A stretch of 64,000 bases of DNA, taken from positions 177,501 through 241,500 of the forward strand of contig NZ_CP024034.1 of NCBI RefSeq assembly GCF_002688585.1, given 5' to 3'. This document shows positions 55,083-63,320 of this stretch, piece by piece. The translations under genes and the position numbers were made by a program. Origin of the DNA: Candidatus Fonsibacter ubiquis. GTDB taxonomy: Bacteria > Pseudomonadota > Alphaproteobacteria > Pelagibacterales > Pelagibacteraceae. A model generated the notes under the pieces. That model was given only the letters and a program-made list of their open reading frames with translations, was not told where the DNA came from and did no database searches. Position 1 is the first letter of the stretch, and every line of letters begins with the position of its first letter.

Positions 55083-55193
55083 ATGGATATTGATCCACAA
55101 AGAAAAACTTGGTCTAATTTTATAAAATTAACTACTTATACTTCTGTCGCAATAGTGGTGTTACTAGTGTTGATGGCTATTTTTCTACTTTAA
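55083..55193 (+). CDS. Small single-span protein, aa3-type cytochrome oxidase subunit IV-like
   Basis: A 36-residue protein: a polar N-terminus (MDIDPQRKTWSNFIK) and one membrane helix (about residues 18-36). The pattern of an acidic start, an aromatic TW-x-x-FIK segment and a single helix matches the short bacterial aa3-type CoxIV family. It would be a small accessory subunit of the terminal oxidase in the inner membrane. The cytochrome oxidase genes are not nearby, and the short length limits certainty. Confidence 0.65.
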   Translation: MDIDPQRKTWSNFIKLTTYTSVAIVVLLVLMAIFLL

Positions 55194-55212
55194 GATTTTA
55201 CTTTTTGGCTTC

Positions 55213-55240
55213 AAGCTCAATAACGAGCCTTCAATTTTTT
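55213..55240 (+). terminator. Candidate terminator after the rpmJ pair
   Basis: AAGCTC, a six-base loop and GAG-CC-TT can form a short hairpin (55213-55231, one bulge) followed by six T at 55235-55240. It would end plus-strand transcription from rpmJ and the CoxIV-like gene, but it overlaps the end of the convergent rpsU, and the stem is weak. Confidence 0.3.
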
Positions 55241-55411
55241 AAATTTTTTAACTCTTCTGGTATTTTCGTCTTTTTCTCTTTTTTTTCTTTCGGAGGGTTT
55301 TTCAAAGTGACTTTTGATTTTAAGTAAGCGAAATACTCCTTCTCTTTGTAATTTTTTTTTGAGAGCTCGAAGAGCTTGCTCTAGATTGTCATTTTTAACT
55401 TCAATTTTAAT
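55217..55411 (-). CDS. rpsU: 30S ribosomal protein S21, apparent AUU start
   Basis: A 64-residue S21: KNDNLEQALRALKKKLQREG and FRLLKIKSHFEKPSERKK (in the first 50 residues) are typical of the family. No ATG, GTG or TTG occurs between the in-frame TAA upstream and the conserved N-terminus. The only near-cognate codons are ATT; the one at 55411 lies nine bases after a perfect GGAGG (complement of 55421-55425), so translation most likely begins with AUU. S21 helps initiation on the small subunit. An AUU start could allow feedback control as in infC; that is inference. Confidence 0.92.
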   Translation of the reverse strand: MKIEVKNDNLEQALRALKKKLQREGVFRLLKIKSHFEKPSERKKREKDENTRRVKKFKKLKARY

Positions 55412-55473
55412 ATTTGCTTACCTCCAAAAAGTGTGCTGAATTAACATTTTGATGTTATATTGTCTATATTTTT

Positions 55474-57303
55474 ATGAAGCTTTTCAAACATAGACCAAAA
55501 GAGGGTTATCAAACAAAACCAAGTATAATAAATAGAAGAAAAGCAATTTTAACAACAGTTAAATATACTTTTTTTGGTTTAATAGGTCTTAGATTATTAT
55601 GGCTACAAGTATTTCAAAAAAATAAATATTCAGTTTTATCCGATCGCAATCGGTTTAAAGAATGGAAGATTGCAGCAGAGCGAGGATTAATTTTAGATCG
55701 ATTTAATAACAAGATTGCTGAAAATCGTCAGCTTTACAGAATTGCACTTATTAAAGGGGACATTACTGATCTTGACTTCGTTTTAAGCACACTTAATAAA
55801 TTTTTAAGATTAGATAATGAAATTATTGAAAAAACTAGAGCTGATTTTACTAAACTTAGAAAATTTCAGCCTTATGTCATAGGTAAAAATTTAACATGGT
55901 CAGAATTTTCAAAAATAAATAGTAATTTATTTATTTTAAATGGGGTGCAGCCTTTTATTTCAATGGAACGCCATTATAATTACCCTTACGAATTTGCCCA
56001 TGTTTTAGGTTACGTAGGGGCCCCAAATGAAAATGATTTACAAAATCAAAAGGATGATTTGTTTAGAACGCCTGGCATTAAAATTGGAAAACTTGGAATT
56101 GAGAAAATATTAAATAGAGAATTGATTGGGATCCCAGGTTATACACGTTTTGAAGTTAATGCAGCAGGAAGAGCTGTTAGAACGGTAGAATTTGTAGATG
56201 GAGTAAGTGGAAACCCTTTAAAAACTTCCCTTGATTTAGAACTACAAAAATTAACTTATAGCAAACTTAGGGGTATTGCAGGATCTGCTGTTGCAATGGA
56301 TATAAAAACAGGGCAAGTTTTAGCCTGCGTTTCAACACCATCCTTTGATACTAATAAATTTGCATTTGGAATCACCCAGCCAGAATTAAATGAGTTGTTA
56401 AAAAATGAAAGAAAGCCATTGGTAAATAAATTTTTATCAGGTCAGTATTCACCGGGTTCTGTAGTAAAACCTATCATAGCATTATCTGCTTTAGAGAATA
56501 AAATTGTTGATCAAGATTATACTCATTTTTGTGGTGGAAAAATCGAGTTATACGGACAAGAATTTTATTGCTGGAAAGATGGAGGGCATGGAAAAGTTAA
56601 TTTAAGAGATGCAATCAAAAAATCTTGCGATATTTATATTTATGAGATTGCAAGGTTGCTAGGAGTTGATCGTATAGCAGAGACAATTAGAAAATTTAAT
56701 TTTGGTCAGTTAACTTTTAAAGAATTTGATGAAGAAAAAAAAGGTTTAGTACCTGATACAAAATGGAAAAAAAACGTAGTAGGTAAACCTTGGCTACTAG
56801 GCGAGACATTAATTACAGGAATTGGACAAGGTTATATTTTAGCAACCCCTATGCAAATTTGTAAATCAATGGCACAATTTGCAAATGGAGGTTATGAGGT
56901 TAATCCAACTTTTTATTTAGATGAAAAATCAAAATTAACTCGAATGGATTTTGAAAATGAAAATATAAAAATAATTAACGACTCTTTAGTTGCGGCAACT
57001 AATGAACCTGGCGGAACTGCTTATGGGTCAAGATTAACTGGAAAACTGAAGTTTGCTGGTAAAACTGGTACTTCGCAAGTTACAAAATTAAATATTAAAG
57101 ATAGAGAAGACAATGCAAATCCTAATGTTAGAGAATATAAATATAGAGATCATTCTTTATTTGCAGGTTATGGTCCAGTAGAAGAACCCAAGTATGCAGT
57201 TGCTGTTGTAGCAGAACACTCTGGTCCAGGCTCAAGAGTTGCAGCGCCTATTGCAAGTAGTATGTTTGATTTTTTATTTAAAAAGAGAATATCCGATGCC
57301 TGA
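55474..57303 (+). CDS. mrdA: Penicillin-binding protein 2 (elongation transpeptidase)
   Basis: A 609-residue class B PBP: one N-terminal membrane segment (about 30-50), a dimerisation/pedestal domain with RGLILDRFNNKIAEN, and a transpeptidase domain with the three motifs SPGSVVK (nucleophile Ser329, Lys332), SCD (384-386) and KTG (530-532). It cross-links peptidoglycan in the rod (elongasome) machinery. Its TGA lies after the ATG of rodA (eight-base overlap), the usual mrdA-rodA operon. Length is normal. Confidence 0.96.
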   Translation: MKLFKHRPKEGYQTKPSIINRRKAILTTVKYTFFGLIGLRLLWLQVFQKNKYSVLSDRNRFKEWKIAAERGLILDRFNNKIAENRQLYRIALIKGDITDLDFVLSTLNKFLRLDNEIIEKTRADFTKLRKFQPYVIGKNLTWSEFSKINSNLFILNGVQPFISMERHYNYPYEFAHVLGYVGAPNENDLQNQKDDLFRTPGIKIGKLGIEKILNRELIGIPGYTRFEVNAAGRAVRTVEFVDGVSGNPLKTSLDLELQKLTYSKLRGIAGSAVAMDIKTGQVLACVSTPSFDTNKFAFGITQPELNELLKNERKPLVNKFLSGQYSPGSVVKPIIALSALENKIVDQDYTHFCGGKIELYGQEFYCWKDGGHGKVNLRDAIKKSCDIYIYEIARLLGVDRIAETIRKFNFGQLTFKEFDEEKKGLVPDTKWKKNVVGKPWLLGETLITGIGQGYILATPMQICKSMAQFANGGYEVNPTFYLDEKSKLTRMDFENENIKIINDSLVAATNEPGGTAYGSRLTGKLKFAGKTGTSQVTKLNIKDREDNANPNVREYKYRDHSLFAGYGPVEEPKYAVAVVAEHSGPGSRVAAPIASSMFDFLFKKRISDA

Positions 57304-58414
57304 GGTTATAAAAGTTTCAAAATTTTTTTTACTCATTGAAAAATTTCAAAAATTAGATCGGGGTCTAATTTATATGATTTTATTATTAGGATTTATTAGT
57401 ATTTTATCCCTCTATTCAATTGATAAAGGACAAGGGAGTATTTATGCAAAGCATGCAATAAGATTTACATTTGCGTTTTTAATTTTAATAATTGTTGCTT
57501 TCAAGCATATAAATTTTTGGCATCGTTATGCATATCACTTATATTTTTTCATATTATTCCTTTTAATCATCTTAAAATTTGTAGGGGTCACCGCTAAAGG
57601 AGCACAGCGTTGGTTAGATTTTGGTTTTTTTCATGTACAACCTTCAGAAATTGCTAAACTTGCAATTATATTAGTACTTGCAAAATTTTATAACGCTGTG
57701 AAGGTTGAAAATACTAATAAATTATTTTCACTTCTTGTAGCAGCTATTTTAATCTTAATTCCATTTTTACTAGTATTAAGACAGCCCGATCTTGGTACCG
57801 CTACATTAATATTAGGAGCAGCGTTGGGAATTTTATGGATTGTGGGCTTAGATAGAAAAATTTTTATCTCAGGTTTTATAATTGTATTGTTGTCTCTTCC
57901 TTTTATTTTCGCAAATTTAAAACCATATCAAAAACAAAGAGTAGTTAATTTTTTTAATACCGAAAGAGATCCGTTGGGGGCAAATTACCAAGTTATTCAA
58001 TCTAAAATTGGTATAGGATCGGGTGGAATATTTGGCAAAGGTTATATGAAGGGCTCACAAAGCTCTCTAGACTTTGTTCCAGAAAACCACACAGACTTTG
58101 TCTTTTCGCATTTTTCTGAAGAATTTGGTCTAATTGGTTCTTTATTATTATTGTGGTTATTTTTTTCAATTATTAAAAAAATAACGTTTATTGGTGATCA
58201 AAGTAAAAATAATTTTTCAAAAATATTTTGCTATGCTTTTGCCTTTAACTTTTTTCTTTACATTGCAATAAATCTTGGAATGGTAACAGGACTACTACCT
58301 GTCGTAGGAGTGCCTTTGCCCATTTTATCATACGGGGGTACTGCAATGCTGACAAATATGATTGGATTTGGAATAGTTTTAAGTGCAAAATTATATAACG
58401 AAGATTTTATTTAA
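57296..58414 (+). CDS. rodA: Rod-shape peptidoglycan glycosyltransferase RodA (SEDS family)
   Basis: A SEDS protein of about 372 residues with ten membrane spans: GAQRWLDFGFFHVQPSEIAK, RQPDLGTA, and FVPENHTDFVFSHFSEEFG are diagnostic, and VVGVPLPILSYGG is the C-terminal signature. The SEDS catalytic Asp in the large loop is in the ENHTDF region. It polymerises glycan strands with PBP2. The start ATG at 57296 overlaps mrdA by eight bases; a farther upstream ATG in frame (57239) is much less likely. Confidence 0.95.
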   Translation: MPEVIKVSKFFLLIEKFQKLDRGLIYMILLLGFISILSLYSIDKGQGSIYAKHAIRFTFAFLILIIVAFKHINFWHRYAYHLYFFILFLLIILKFVGVTAKGAQRWLDFGFFHVQPSEIAKLAIILVLAKFYNAVKVENTNKLFSLLVAAILILIPFLLVLRQPDLGTATLILGAALGILWIVGLDRKIFISGFIIVLLSLPFIFANLKPYQKQRVVNFFNTERDPLGANYQVIQSKIGIGSGGIFGKGYMKGSQSSLDFVPENHTDFVFSHFSEEFGLIGSLLLLWLFFSIIKKITFIGDQSKNNFSKIFCYAFAFNFFLYIAINLGMVTGLLPVVGVPLPILSYGGTAMLTNMIGFGIVLSAKLYNEDFI

Positions 58415-58420
58415 AATTTT

Positions 58421-59194
58421 ATGGAGTTTTATATAGCAAGGGTTGCTAACTATTTGTTAGAACCTATTTATATTTTATCATTTTTCTTAATAACTTTAAT
58501 TTTTTTTTTACTTTTTACAAATTATAAGAAACTAACTATTCTTTCTGCAAAATTTTTATTATTGTTATTTTTATTTTTTGGTTACACACCCTTAAGTAAT
58601 TTTTTACTTAATAAAATTGAAGATTTCATAAAACCATCTAAATATCCAGTTCAACAATTGAAAGGAGTTATAGTGCTTGGAGGAAGTTTCCATATTGGAC
58701 TTGAACCAAAAGAAAGAAATGAGGTATCTCTAAACTCTTCTGCAGAAAGATTAACAAAAGTGTTAGAAATTTATAATAAAAATCCAAAAGTTTTAATTTT
58801 ATTTACGGGATTTTCTAATGAATTAAAACCTAAAGGTTGGAGCGAATCTGATATGGCGAAAAAGTTTTTTTTAGAGCAGGGGGTGAGATTAGAAAATTTA
58901 ATATTTGAAAACAAATCTAGAAATACATTTGAAAATATAATTTATTCTAAAGATATTATTAGAACAAATAAAGGGACCTGGGGACTTGTTACTTCAGCTA
59001 GTCATATGCCAAGATCATATTTTGGTTTCAAAAGACAAGGATTAATTTTAGAGCCAATAAGTGTTGATTACAGAACAGGAACAAGCTCTATTTTTTGGAT
59101 AAATTTTGATATTAAAAAAGGCCTTGAAAATTGGAATATCATCTTACACGAAGTAGTTGGAATTTTTTATTATAAAATAACTGATAAAATTTAA
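58421..59194 (+). CDS. YdcF/ElyC/SanA-like protein (DUF218)
   Basis: A 257-residue protein with one or two N-terminal membrane segments (about 15-55) and a DUF218 domain: GVIVLGGSFHIGLEP, NSSAERL, LILFTGFSNE, ENKSRNTFENIIYSKDII and VTSASHMPRSYFGFKRQG follow the known order. ElyC/SanA proteins influence envelope integrity and peptidoglycan-lipid carrier use; that fits its place after rodA (six-base gap). The biochemical role is not known. Confidence 0.9.
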   Translation: MEFYIARVANYLLEPIYILSFFLITLIFFLLFTNYKKLTILSAKFLLLLFLFFGYTPLSNFLLNKIEDFIKPSKYPVQQLKGVIVLGGSFHIGLEPKERNEVSLNSSAERLTKVLEIYNKNPKVLILFTGFSNELKPKGWSESDMAKKFFLEQGVRLENLIFENKSRNTFENIIYSKDIIRTNKGTWGLVTSASHMPRSYFGFKRQGLILEPISVDYRTGTSSIFWINFDIKKGLENWNIILHEVVGIFYYKITDKI

Positions 59195-59200
59195 TATAAA

Positions 59201-60094
59201 ATGAATTCTAATTTTAAAGCATATTTAATGCTAACGCTTTGTGCTTTTTTTTGGTCAGGTAATTTTATTGTTGGAAAATTTGCAACTCTTTATCAAGTAC
59301 CTCCCTTAACACTTAATTTTTTTAGATGGTTAATTGTTTGGATTATCTTAATTCCATTTACCGCTAAGGATATTTTAATAAATATTAAAATTGTAAAAGA
59401 AAAATTTTATTCAATATTACTAATGTCGATTACCAGTATTAGTATTTTTAATTCTGTTGTTTATTATTCATTAAATTTTACTCAAGTTTTAAATGGAGCA
59501 TTGATGATCTCAACAATTCCAGTGTTAATAATATTTATTTCGTTTATTTTTAGAGTTGAGAAAATAAATCTTAATCAAGTATTGGGGCTTATTTTATCAA
59601 TAACTGGTGTGGTTATAATTATTACTCAATTGGAATTTTCAAGGCTAATTCATTTAGATCTTAATAAGGGTGATCTTTGGTTATTAGTTGCAATGTTATC
59701 ATGGGCTATTTATTCAACTATGCTTAAAACGCATAAAACTGGTTTAAATTATCTTACTTTTATTTCAGTAATTGTAACACTTGGACTAATTTTTTTATTT
59801 CCACAATTTTTATTTGAACTTAAAAATGAAGAGTTAATAAAATTTAATTTTGCATTTATTTTAATCATTAGTTATGTGGTTTTATTTGCAGGACTTGGTG
59901 CTTATATTTTTTGGAATAAAGCTGTTTTAATTGTAGGGCCTAGTAGAGCTGGAATATTTTTACACTTAATGCCTGTATTTAGTTCTTTTATGGCTATATT
60001 TTTATTAAATGAAAAGTTTATGAATTTTCATATTTTTGGAGCTATTGCAATTATTTTAGGAATTTATTTATCATCTAAAAAAACAACCCTTTAA
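59201..60094 (+). CDS. EamA/DMT-family transporter
   Basis: A 297-residue protein with ten membrane spans and two EamA repeats. The first repeat starts with LTLCAFFWSGNFIVGK and has NFFRWLIVW; the second starts with DLWLLVAMLSWAIYSTMLK. PVFSSFMAIFLLNEKF near the C-terminus is the typical EamA end. Exports or imports a small metabolite, substrate unknown. The TAA overlaps the next ATG by one base. Confidence 0.92.
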   Translation: MNSNFKAYLMLTLCAFFWSGNFIVGKFATLYQVPPLTLNFFRWLIVWIILIPFTAKDILINIKIVKEKFYSILLMSITSISIFNSVVYYSLNFTQVLNGALMISTIPVLIIFISFIFRVEKINLNQVLGLILSITGVVIIITQLEFSRLIHLDLNKGDLWLLVAMLSWAIYSTMLKTHKTGLNYLTFISVIVTLGLIFLFPQFLFELKNEELIKFNFAFILIISYVVLFAGLGAYIFWNKAVLIVGPSRAGIFLHLMPVFSSFMAIFLLNEKFMNFHIFGAIAIILGIYLSSKKTTL

Positions 60095-61050
60095 TGAAAG
60101 TAGCAATTTTAGATGATTACCAAAATGTTTCCATGATTTTAGGAAATTTTGAAAAACTAAAAAAAGATTTTAATTTTCAAGTATTTAATCAGCCATTTGA
60201 AAATGAAAATCATGCCATAGAACAATTAAAAGATTTTGAAGCTTTACTTGTAATGAGAGAGCGAACTCCAATCACTAAAAAAATAATTTCAAATTTAAAA
60301 AATTTAAAACTTATTATAACCAGTGGAATGAGAAATAAATCTATAGATTTTTTAGCAGCAAAAGATAGAAAAGTTTTAATTTGTGGAACTGAATCAAGTT
60401 CTAATTCTACTGCAGAATTAACATGGGCATTAATTTTGGGGCTTGTTAGAAATTTAAGGGAAGAATCAGAAAATATGTACCAAGGTTATTGGCAGACTAC
60501 CTTGGGATTTGAGTTGAAAGGAAAAACTTTAGGAATTATTGGACTTGGCAAAATTGGCATTCAAGTTTCTAGAGTTGCTTTAGCTTTTGGAATGAACGTC
60601 ATTGCATGGAGCGAAAACCTTAAAATTTCAATAGCAAATGAAAATAAAGTATTAGCAGTAACCAAAGAAGAATTATTAGAAAAATCAGATATTGTTACAA
60701 TTCATACCGTATTAAGTGAGAGAACAAAAAATTTAATTACTAAAAAAGATTTTAAATTAATGAAAGATTCAGCTTTTTTAATCAATACTTCAAGAGGTCC
60801 AATTGTAAATGAATTTGATCTTGTTGAGGCGCTTGAAAAAAATATAATAATGGGCGCAGGTTTGGATGTTTATGATATTGAGCCATTACCTGAAAATCAT
60901 AAACTAAGATTTTTACCTAACGCATTGTTATTACCTCACCTAGGGTACGTTACTAAAGAAAATTATGAAGTTTTTTACACTCAAATGGCTGAAAATTTAC
61001 TAGCATTTAAAGAAGGAAAACCTATTAGAGTGATCCAGATGCTAAATTAA
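60094..61050 (+). CDS. D-isomer 2-hydroxyacid dehydrogenase family protein
   Basis: A 318-residue dehydrogenase: the catalytic-domain ends surround an NAD domain with LGIIGLGKIGIQVSRVALAFGM (about 148-170, in which GLGKIG is the Rossmann motif), NTSRGPIVNEFDLVEAL with the catalytic Arg, GLDVYDIEPLP with the Glu, and LLLPHLGY with the His. It resembles phosphoglycerate dehydrogenase-type enzymes; the substrate is not determinable. It is coupled to the DMT transporter by a one-base overlap. Confidence 0.92.
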   Translation: MKVAILDDYQNVSMILGNFEKLKKDFNFQVFNQPFENENHAIEQLKDFEALLVMRERTPITKKIISNLKNLKLIITSGMRNKSIDFLAAKDRKVLICGTESSSNSTAELTWALILGLVRNLREESENMYQGYWQTTLGFELKGKTLGIIGLGKIGIQVSRVALAFGMNVIAWSENLKISIANENKVLAVTKEELLEKSDIVTIHTVLSERTKNLITKKDFKLMKDSAFLINTSRGPIVNEFDLVEALEKNIIMGAGLDVYDIEPLPENHKLRFLPNALLLPHLGYVTKENYEVFYTQMAENLLAFKEGKPIRVIQMLN

Positions 61051-61057
61051 TTTTAGC
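61041..61057. terminator. Weak bidirectional hairpin between convergent genes
   Basis: GCTAAA, five bases and TTTAGC form a six-base-pair stem across the junction of the convergent dehydrogenase (stop 61050) and ccdA (stop 61053). It might help end both transcripts, but no T run follows directly. Confidence 0.25.
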
Positions 61058-61769
61058 CTAGCTTTTGAAGAATTGGAAAATACTCAATTAAATAAAATCC
61101 TAAAATTTGTAATTTTCCAGTAACAATTAAAATTCCAGTTATAATTAAAATAATCCCTGAGATCTTTTTTATATTAATTAAATAATTTTTCGCACTTTTT
61201 GAAAAAATTAAGAACTTTTTGATCAATAGACTTGAAAGTACAAAGGGAACCGCAAGACCTAGGGAGTAAAGACTTAATAGTAAAATTCCTTTGTAAATCG
61301 AGTCTTCCATTGATGCGAAAGCTAGAATGGATCCTAGAATTGGTCCAATGCAGGGCGTCCAGCCAAAGCCAAAACCAATACCTACAATAAATGGAAATAA
61401 TAAATTATTTGAGTATTTAATATTAAAATTTCCAAAACTTTTATTTAAAAAATTTATTTTAATGAGCTCCAATAAATACATACCAAAAAAAATAATTATA
61501 ACTCCAGATCCAATAGATAAGATTTTTGAATTTTGTAATAAAAAACTTCCAATAAAAGTTGCAGTTGCTCCAAGAGAAATAAATACTAATGAAAATCCTA
61601 GTGAAAAGAATATAGATTTTTTTAAAATAAAATTTTTAGATTTATTATCTAGTTCATTAAGAGTAGTACCGCAAATAAAAGATACATAGCCTGGGATTAA
61701 AGGAAGTACACAAGGAGATATAAAGCTTATAAAGCCTGCAAAAAAAGCAATAGAAAGAGAGACGACCAT
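61053..61769 (-). CDS. ccdA: Cytochrome c biogenesis/thiol-reduction protein CcdA
   Basis: A 238-residue protein with six membrane spans. The two redox-active Cys are in SFISPCVLPLIPGYVSF (about residue 20) and FGWTPCIGPILGSI (about residue 139), the hallmark of CcdA/DsbD-beta proteins, which carry electrons from cytoplasmic thioredoxin to periplasmic thiols for cytochrome c maturation. The gene follows grxC by six bases in the same direction. Three spans per Cys fit the inverted-repeat fold. Confidence 0.93.
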   Translation of the reverse strand: MVVSLSIAFFAGFISFISPCVLPLIPGYVSFICGTTLNELDNKSKNFILKKSIFFSLGFSLVFISLGATATFIGSFLLQNSKILSIGSGVIIIFFGMYLLELIKINFLNKSFGNFNIKYSNNLLFPFIVGIGFGFGWTPCIGPILGSILAFASMEDSIYKGILLLSLYSLGLAVPFVLSSLLIKKFLIFSKSAKNYLINIKKISGIILIITGILIVTGKLQILGFYLIEYFPILQKLG

Positions 61770-61775
61770 TAAGAT

Positions 61776-62036
61776 TTATTCAAGTCCTAATAATTTATCT
61801 AATTTTTTTTCTTGGTCTAATTTATAAATCTTATCACAATCACCAATGTGAACATTATCAGCAAATATTTGTGGAACAGATCTTGCTCCATTTGCCATTG
61901 TTGTCATTTTTTCTCTTAATGCTTCATCATTAGACACATCAATTTCAGAAAATTTTATATTTTTTTTCTTTAATAATGATTTTGCTTTTACGCAAAATGG
62001 ACAAAAATTTGTAGTATAAATTTCAATTTTTTTCAT
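61776..62036 (-). CDS. grxC: Glutaredoxin 3
   Basis: An 86-residue glutaredoxin: the CPFC active site at residues 12-15, RSVPQIFADNVHIGDCD with the cis-Pro and the glutathione-binding GD motif. It reduces disulfides with glutathione in the cytoplasm. The ATG follows the tmRNA terminal hairpin by only a few bases, so ssrA, grxC and ccdA may share a transcript or the hairpin may be processed. Confidence 0.96.
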   Translation of the reverse strand: MKKIEIYTTNFCPFCVKAKSLLKKKNIKFSEIDVSNDEALREKMTTMANGARSVPQIFADNVHIGDCDKIYKLDQEKKLDKLLGLE

Positions 62037-62040
62037 AAAA

Positions 62041-62286
62041 AAGTGGGGCGTTCTGTTACCCGGTGCCCCAGACCGTGCTTATCTAATTAATAAATTAATT
62101 AGGCAGCGAGAGCAAATTTATCATTTGCGTTTATATTTTAGTCCTTTGCGGTGGTACTATACCGGACGAAAGAAAAGCCTTTAGACACTAGTCGATTCTA
62201 TTTCACCCCCGTAAGTTGAAATTGGTGGAGGTGCAGGGTACCGCCCCCTGGTCCTCAATGTTTATTCCGAATCTCGTTTATCGTCA
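62041..62286 (-). ncRNA. ssrA: tmRNA, permuted two-piece type, tag ANDKFALAA
   Basis: On the minus strand the 3' acceptor piece comes first: CACCTCCACCA ending at 62223, with a T-arm stem CAGGG/CCCTG closing a seven-base loop. Twelve bases later the coding piece starts with GGGGGTG (62204-62210), which pairs with CACCTCC to form the acceptor stem. The tag frame at 62099-62128 reads GCA AAT GAT AAA TTT GCT CTC GCT GCC TAA (ANDKFALAA). Gene order acceptor-then-coding is the circularly permuted form of Alphaproteobacteria; the linker is cut out to give two RNAs. It rescues stalled ribosomes. Outer ends are approximate. Confidence 0.93.
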
Positions 62287-62308
62287 TAGTTGGAAAACCA
62301 ACACTAAT

Positions 62309-62337
62309 AATATAAGACTTTGAATCGTTAAATTAAA
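62309..62337 (-). promoter_or_regulatory. Candidate ssrA promoter
   Basis: On the minus strand TTTAAT (complement of 62332-62337) and TATATT (complement of 62309-62314) are separated by 17 bases, about 20-30 bases before the likely 5' end of the tmRNA precursor. The -10 match is good, the -35 moderate. The plus-strand thyX promoter must lie in the same region. Confidence 0.4.
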
Positions 62338-62369
62338 GATATATTTAAAATTTCTGTATTTCTAAGACA

Positions 62370-63320
62370 ATGGAACTAACTTCTGAACAAAAAAAAGAAA
62401 TTCAAGAACAACAATCACAGAATAATTCTACTAAAAGGGTAACTTCACCTGAACTTGAAAAAGTTCTTTATGAAGCAATTCCAGTGTTGGACCATGGGTT
62501 TATAAGAGTCATAGATTATATGGGGGATGATAGTTCTATTGTTCAATCTGCTAGAGTTTCCTATGGAAAAGGAACAAAAAAAGTTTCAACAGATGAAGGT
62601 CTCATAAGATATTTAATGAGGCATTGGCATAGCACTCCATTTGAAATGTGCGAGATTAAGTATCATGTAAAACTTCCAATTTTTATAGCAAGACAATGGA
62701 TTAGACACAGAACAGCCAATGTAAACGAGTATTCAGCAAGATACTCTATATTAGATAAAGAGTTTTATATTCCAGCAAAAGAGCAATTATCAGCACAAGC
62801 AACTAACAATCGTCAAGGTAGAGGTGATTTGATTACGGGTGAACAAGCTGATGAAGTTTTAAAAATTTTAAAAGATGATGCGGTTAGAACTTATGACAAT
62901 TATGAAAAAATGTTGAATGAAAGATTTGATGGAACAGTCATTGATGAAAAAAAATCTGGTCTAGCAAGAGAACTTGCAAGAATGAATTTAACATTAAATT
63001 CTTATACTCAGTGGTACTGGAAAACTGATCTTTTAAATCTCATGAATTTTTTATTTTTAAGAGGAGATAGTCATGCTCAGTATGAAATTAGAGTTTATGC
63101 TGAAAAAATGTTGGATACAGTAAAGAAATGGGTTCCAATTACCCATGCAGCATTTTTAGACTATAGAGTTGGTGCTGCTCATTTATCATCTAAAGGATTA
63201 AAAATTGTAAAATCTATGATCAATGGAAATAAAGTTAGCTATGAAGACTCTGGACTTAGTAAAAGAGAGTGGAATGAATTAATGGAAGTAATAGATAAAA
63301 AAAATCTTATAGTTAGTTAA
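62370..63320 (+). CDS. thyX: Flavin-dependent thymidylate synthase
   Basis: A 316-residue ThyX. The signature RHR-x7-S is at residues 112-122 ([11 protein letters not shown]), with SVRVSYG-like SARVSYGKG earlier, and [17 protein letters not shown] before it. Later [19 protein letters not shown] holds the conserved Arg/His. It makes dTMP from dUMP using FAD and methylene-tetrahydrofolate, replacing ThyA. The protein carries an N-terminal extension of about 35 residues rich in Glu/Gln. Its end overlaps the convergent mrp by eight bases. Confidence 0.95.
   Translation: MELTSEQKKEIQEQQSQNNSTKRVTSPELEKVLYEAIPVLDHGFIRVIDYMGDDSSIVQSARVSYGKGTKKVSTDEGLIRYLMRHWHSTPFEMCEIKYHVKLPIFIARQWIRHRTANVNEYSARYSILDKEFYIPAKEQLSAQATNNRQGRGDLITGEQADEVLKILKDDAVRTYDNYEKMLNERFDGTVIDEKKSGLARELARMNLTLNSYTQWYWKTDLLNLMNFLFLRGDSHAQYEIRVYAEKMLDTVKKWVPITHAAFLDYRVGAAHLSSKGLKIVKSMINGNKVSYEDSGLSKREWNELMEVIDKKNLIVS

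Noticed and set aside
61327-61689. A 120-residue plus-strand frame opposite ccdA
   Set aside because: Mirror of the ccdA membrane segments; ccdA carries the diagnostic Cys motifs and fits the neighbouring operon.
62289-62302. GTTGGAAAACCAAC hairpin as a terminator for thyX or grxC
   Set aside because: It lies between the two divergent transcription units near the 5' end of the tmRNA acceptor piece, with no T run; it more likely belongs to the tmRNA precursor.
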